The notes beneath the pieces are model-generated. The model was given only the letters and a program-made list of their open reading frames with translations, was not told the DNA's origin and did not search any database. From Suilimivivens sp964507235 (GTDB taxonomy: Bacteria; Bacillota; Clostridia; Lachnospirales; Lachnospiraceae), in the NCBI GenBank assembly GCA_964507235.1, contig CAZDPE010000104.1, forward strand, positions 1-8,266: a stretch of DNA of 8,266 nt, read 5' to 3'. Positions 6,734 to 8,266 of the stretch are shown here, one piece after another. Position 1 is the stretch's first letter; the number at the start of each line of letters is the position of its first letter. The translations under genes and the position numbers were made by a program.

Positions 6734-6782
6734 ATAATCCCTCCTGCCATATGATTTTATATGCAATCGCAGAAGGGATTAT
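6734..6782 (-). promoter_or_regulatory. Leader hairpin sequestering the ATPase ribosome binding site
   Basis: In the minus-strand RNA, bases 6782-6769 pair with 6747-6734 over 14 consecutive positions, all Watson-Crick except one U-G (6773/6743). The whole AGGAGGG Shine-Dalgarno (6745-6739) is inside the 3' arm, and the stem ends 2 nt before the AUG. A further 5-bp stem (6763-6759 with 6752-6748) stacks inside the loop. The single non-canonical pair is G-U only on the ATPase mRNA strand. No U-run follows, so it is not a terminator. Expected effect: low translation unless the hairpin is opened by temperature, a ligand, a protein or translating ribosomes from upstream. Confidence 0.7.
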
Positions 6783-6803
6783 GCTTGTAGAATTCTATAT
6801 AAA

Positions 6804-7898
6804 TTAATTTGCTAATGCAGGCGTGTAATTATCATTGTAACTGTAATTACACCTGACACAACGGTATATCGTATACCCCTGCGTTGTTTCCGTTGCGGGA
6901 ATAACAGTCGCCTGGAAGGAATGCTTGTCTGCATCCACCTCGATTTCCTCTGCATAGGTGCTTCCGCAGGCGCACACAAAGGAACGGATCCCTTTTTCCG
7001 TACAATTTGCCTCCTTCAAAACATAAGAAACATAATTATGTGTATGAGGGGTTGCTGTAGGTGACGGAGATGGGCTTACCGTCGCTGATGCGGCAGTTGG
7101 CGAAGGCGATGCAGAACCTGCGGACGTATTAGTCGGGGTCGCTGTTGCCGAGGGCGAAGGGGTCGGTTCCAAAACAGGAATCGGTCTTGAATCCAAAACC
7201 ACACCGCATACCGTACAAGTACGCTGTTCACGCCCCAGGGTTGTGTAGGTAGGCTCCTCTACCACAGTCCAGTCTGTTGCAATATGCCCGATGGCAGAAA
7301 TCGGCTCTGTATAAAAACTTCCGCAGCTGCAGCTGTATTTACGAAGCCCTGCAAGCACGCAGGTCGCTTCTCTTTCCGTGCTGACTGTATATTGATGAGT
7401 ATGCGGCTCCTCCTCCGTTTCCAAACGGGGGATTGTTTCCATCGCTACAATTTCATCACAATAAATACATTTTTTTACCCGTAAGCCCTCCTCCTGTTCC
7501 GTAGGCTGCTTTGTTATTTCCCAATCATCACCCACATGTCCGGTGGACGGCACATCCACATAATAAACATCTCCGCATTCGCAGGAATATTTCAGCTGTC
7601 CGGCCTGATAACAGGTAGCCTTCTTCACCACGGATTCTTTATAATCGTGCGAATGTCCTGCAAGATTTACCGGCTGATTTACATTTTCATTTTCTTCTTC
7701 CTCAAAAGAATCCGGAACAGCCGTAGGCACTGCAGTTTCTTCCGGCAGCAATTCATTTTCCTGATTTTGACTCGTTGTCTGCCTGTTTTTGCCGTCTGCT
7801 CCCGTCAGGGAATAGCCAATAATCCCTATGGTCGCCAGACAGGCAATCACTGCCAGTATACCTAAAATACTTGTCAGCACTTTCATAACATTTCCCAT
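6804..7898 (-). CDS. Membrane-anchored extracytoplasmic protein with three Cys/His modules
   Basis: A 364-residue protein of no known function. Residues 7-31 form one hydrophobic segment with little charge before it, acting as a signal anchor. An acidic, Gln/Glu-rich spacer follows (40-80). Three copies of one module come next: 82-159, 166-242 and 285-358. Each begins with a His-x-His (82/84, 166/168, 285/287), then Cys-x9-Cys-x-Cys, and 36 residues later Cys-x2-Cys. Cysteines are 96, 106, 108, 144, 147; 180, 190, 192, 228, 231; and 299, 309, 311, 347, 350. Modules 1 and 2 are exactly 84 residues apart. Modules 2 and 3 are split by a Pro/Ser/Thr/Ala linker (243-284) of a type common in clostridial surface proteins. 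Metal binding or disulfides are possible. The ATG at 7896-7898 has GGAGA about 7 nt upstream. The ATPase lies 72 bp downstream on the same strand. Confidence 0.82.
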   Translation of the reverse strand: MGNVMKVLTSILGILAVIACLATIGIIGYSLTGADGKNRQTTSQNQENELLPEETAVPTAVPDSFEEEENENVNQPVNLAGHSHDYKESVVKKATCYQAGQLKYSCECGDVYYVDVPSTGHVGDDWEITKQPTEQEEGLRVKKCIYCDEIVAMETIPRLETEEEPHTHQYTVSTEREATCVLAGLRKYSCSCGSFYTEPISAIGHIATDWTVVEEPTYTTLGREQRTCTVCGVVLDSRPIPVLEPTPSPSATATPTNTSAGSASPSPTAASATVSPSPSPTATPHTHNYVSYVLKEANCTEKGIRSFVCACGSTYAEEIEVDADKHSFQATVIPATETTQGYTIYRCVRCNYSYNDNYTPALAN

Positions 7899-8266
7899 AA
7901 TATATCTCCATTAACCTCTGTATAAATATATTTCCAACAAGCTTTTATTCATTTACGTACATCTATTAAATAGTATATCATGAACTTCGTTCATGATCGT
8001 CATTCGCCGCTCGTGATGAACAGACTTTGTCTGCTCCCACTCGCTAACACTCATTATATCATGAACTTCGTTCATGATCGTCATTCGCCGCTCGTGATGA
8101 ACAGACTTTGTCTGCTCCCACTCGCTAACACTCATTATATCATGAACTTCGTTCATGATCGTCATTCGCCGCTCGTGATGAACAGACTTTGTCTGCTCCC
8201 ACTCGCTAACACTCATTATATCATGAACTTCGTTCATGATCGTCATTCGCCGCTCGTGATGAACAG
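7899..8266. other. Intergenic region without a convincing gene
   Basis: Positions 7899-7973 are AT-rich and hold the ribosome binding site of the Cys-module protein. I found no -10/-35 pair with acceptable spacing there. The rest is the 81-bp tandem array. Frames stay open across the array on both strands only because 81 is a multiple of three, and no start there has a ribosome binding site. Confidence 0.6.
7974..8266. repeat. Perfect 81-bp tandem repeat array, 3.6 copies, continues past window
   Basis: Units begin at 7974, 8055, 8136 and 8217; the last is cut by the window edge after 50 nt. I see no mismatch between copies. Each unit holds a 9-bp hairpin with loop TTC (7977-7985 with 7989-7997 in unit 1) and a 5-bp hairpin with loop TTT (8021-8025 with 8029-8033). 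GTTCAT of the first hairpin's 3' arm can alternatively pair with a second ATGAAC at 8016-8021. There are no unique spacers between units. Identity of all copies points to recent expansion or ongoing homogenisation. Confidence 0.95.

Noticed and set aside
6734..6782. Terminator of the Cys-module gene
   Set aside because: Only UU and then the ATPase start codon follow the stem. The position over the ribosome binding site fits translational control better.
6732..6803. yybP-ykoY Mn2+ riboswitch for the ATPase
   Set aside because: The 72-nt gap is too short and I see none of the conserved loop sequences of that class.
7953..8246. Minus-strand 97-residue repeat protein
   Set aside because: It is a translation of the tandem repeat. 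It has no ribosome binding site, no recognisable domain, and an equally open frame on the opposite strand.
7974..8266. CRISPR array
   Set aside because: The whole 81-bp period is repeated without unique spacers, and no cas gene is in view.

Overview
The window reads as a chromosomal segment of a low-to-moderate GC, anaerobic Firmicute, most likely a Lachnospiraceae-type Clostridium (Blautia/Roseburia-like). This rests on the style of the proteins (a YtaF/MntP-like membrane protein, a surface protein with triplicated Cys/His modules, a thyA-folA pair), strong AGGAGG-type ribosome binding sites and many small palindromic intergenic repeats. The assignment is inference; no rRNA or tRNA is present to anchor it.

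Layout, left to right. 1-104: half of a dispersed hairpin repeat, then a strong terminator. 105-596 (-): folA (dihydrofolate reductase). 670-1518 (-): thyA (thymidylate synthase), upstream of folA on the same strand, so the pair is probably one dTMP/folate operon. 1519-1676: a second, complete copy of the dispersed hairpin repeat. 1677-3272 (-): a metallo-beta-lactamase/beta-CASP (CPSF/RNase J-like) nuclease. 3273-3488: a divergent control region with overlapping candidate promoters and a long palindrome. 3489-4067 (+): a YtaF/MntP-like membrane protein. 4002-6731 (-): a P-type Ca2+ (P2-type) ATPase whose 3' end overlaps the previous gene tail-to-tail by 66 bp. 6732-6803: a short leader in which a 14-bp helix buries the ATPase ribosome binding site. 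6804-7898 (-): a membrane-anchored extracytoplasmic protein with three Cys/His modules and a Pro/Ser/Thr linker. 7899-8266: no convincing gene, but an array of identical 81-bp hairpin-bearing repeats that runs off the right edge.

How the parts work together. ThyA converts dUMP to dTMP and yields dihydrofolate, which FolA reduces, so these two are a functional pair. The P-type ATPase and the YtaF/MntP-like protein are both membrane proteins of families linked to divalent cations or sporulation; their tail-to-tail overlap suggests co-regulation, but no shared substrate can be proved from sequence. The nuclease and the Cys-module protein have no evident metabolic partner here.

The most interesting non-coding signals are: (1) the SD-sequestering leader hairpin of the ATPase; (2) a dispersed hairpin element present twice with compensatory base-pair changes; (3) the perfect 81-bp tandem array, which shares sub-motifs with that element; and (4) the palindrome at the start of the nuclease transcript. 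I did not find a defence system, CRISPR array, transposase or phage gene.
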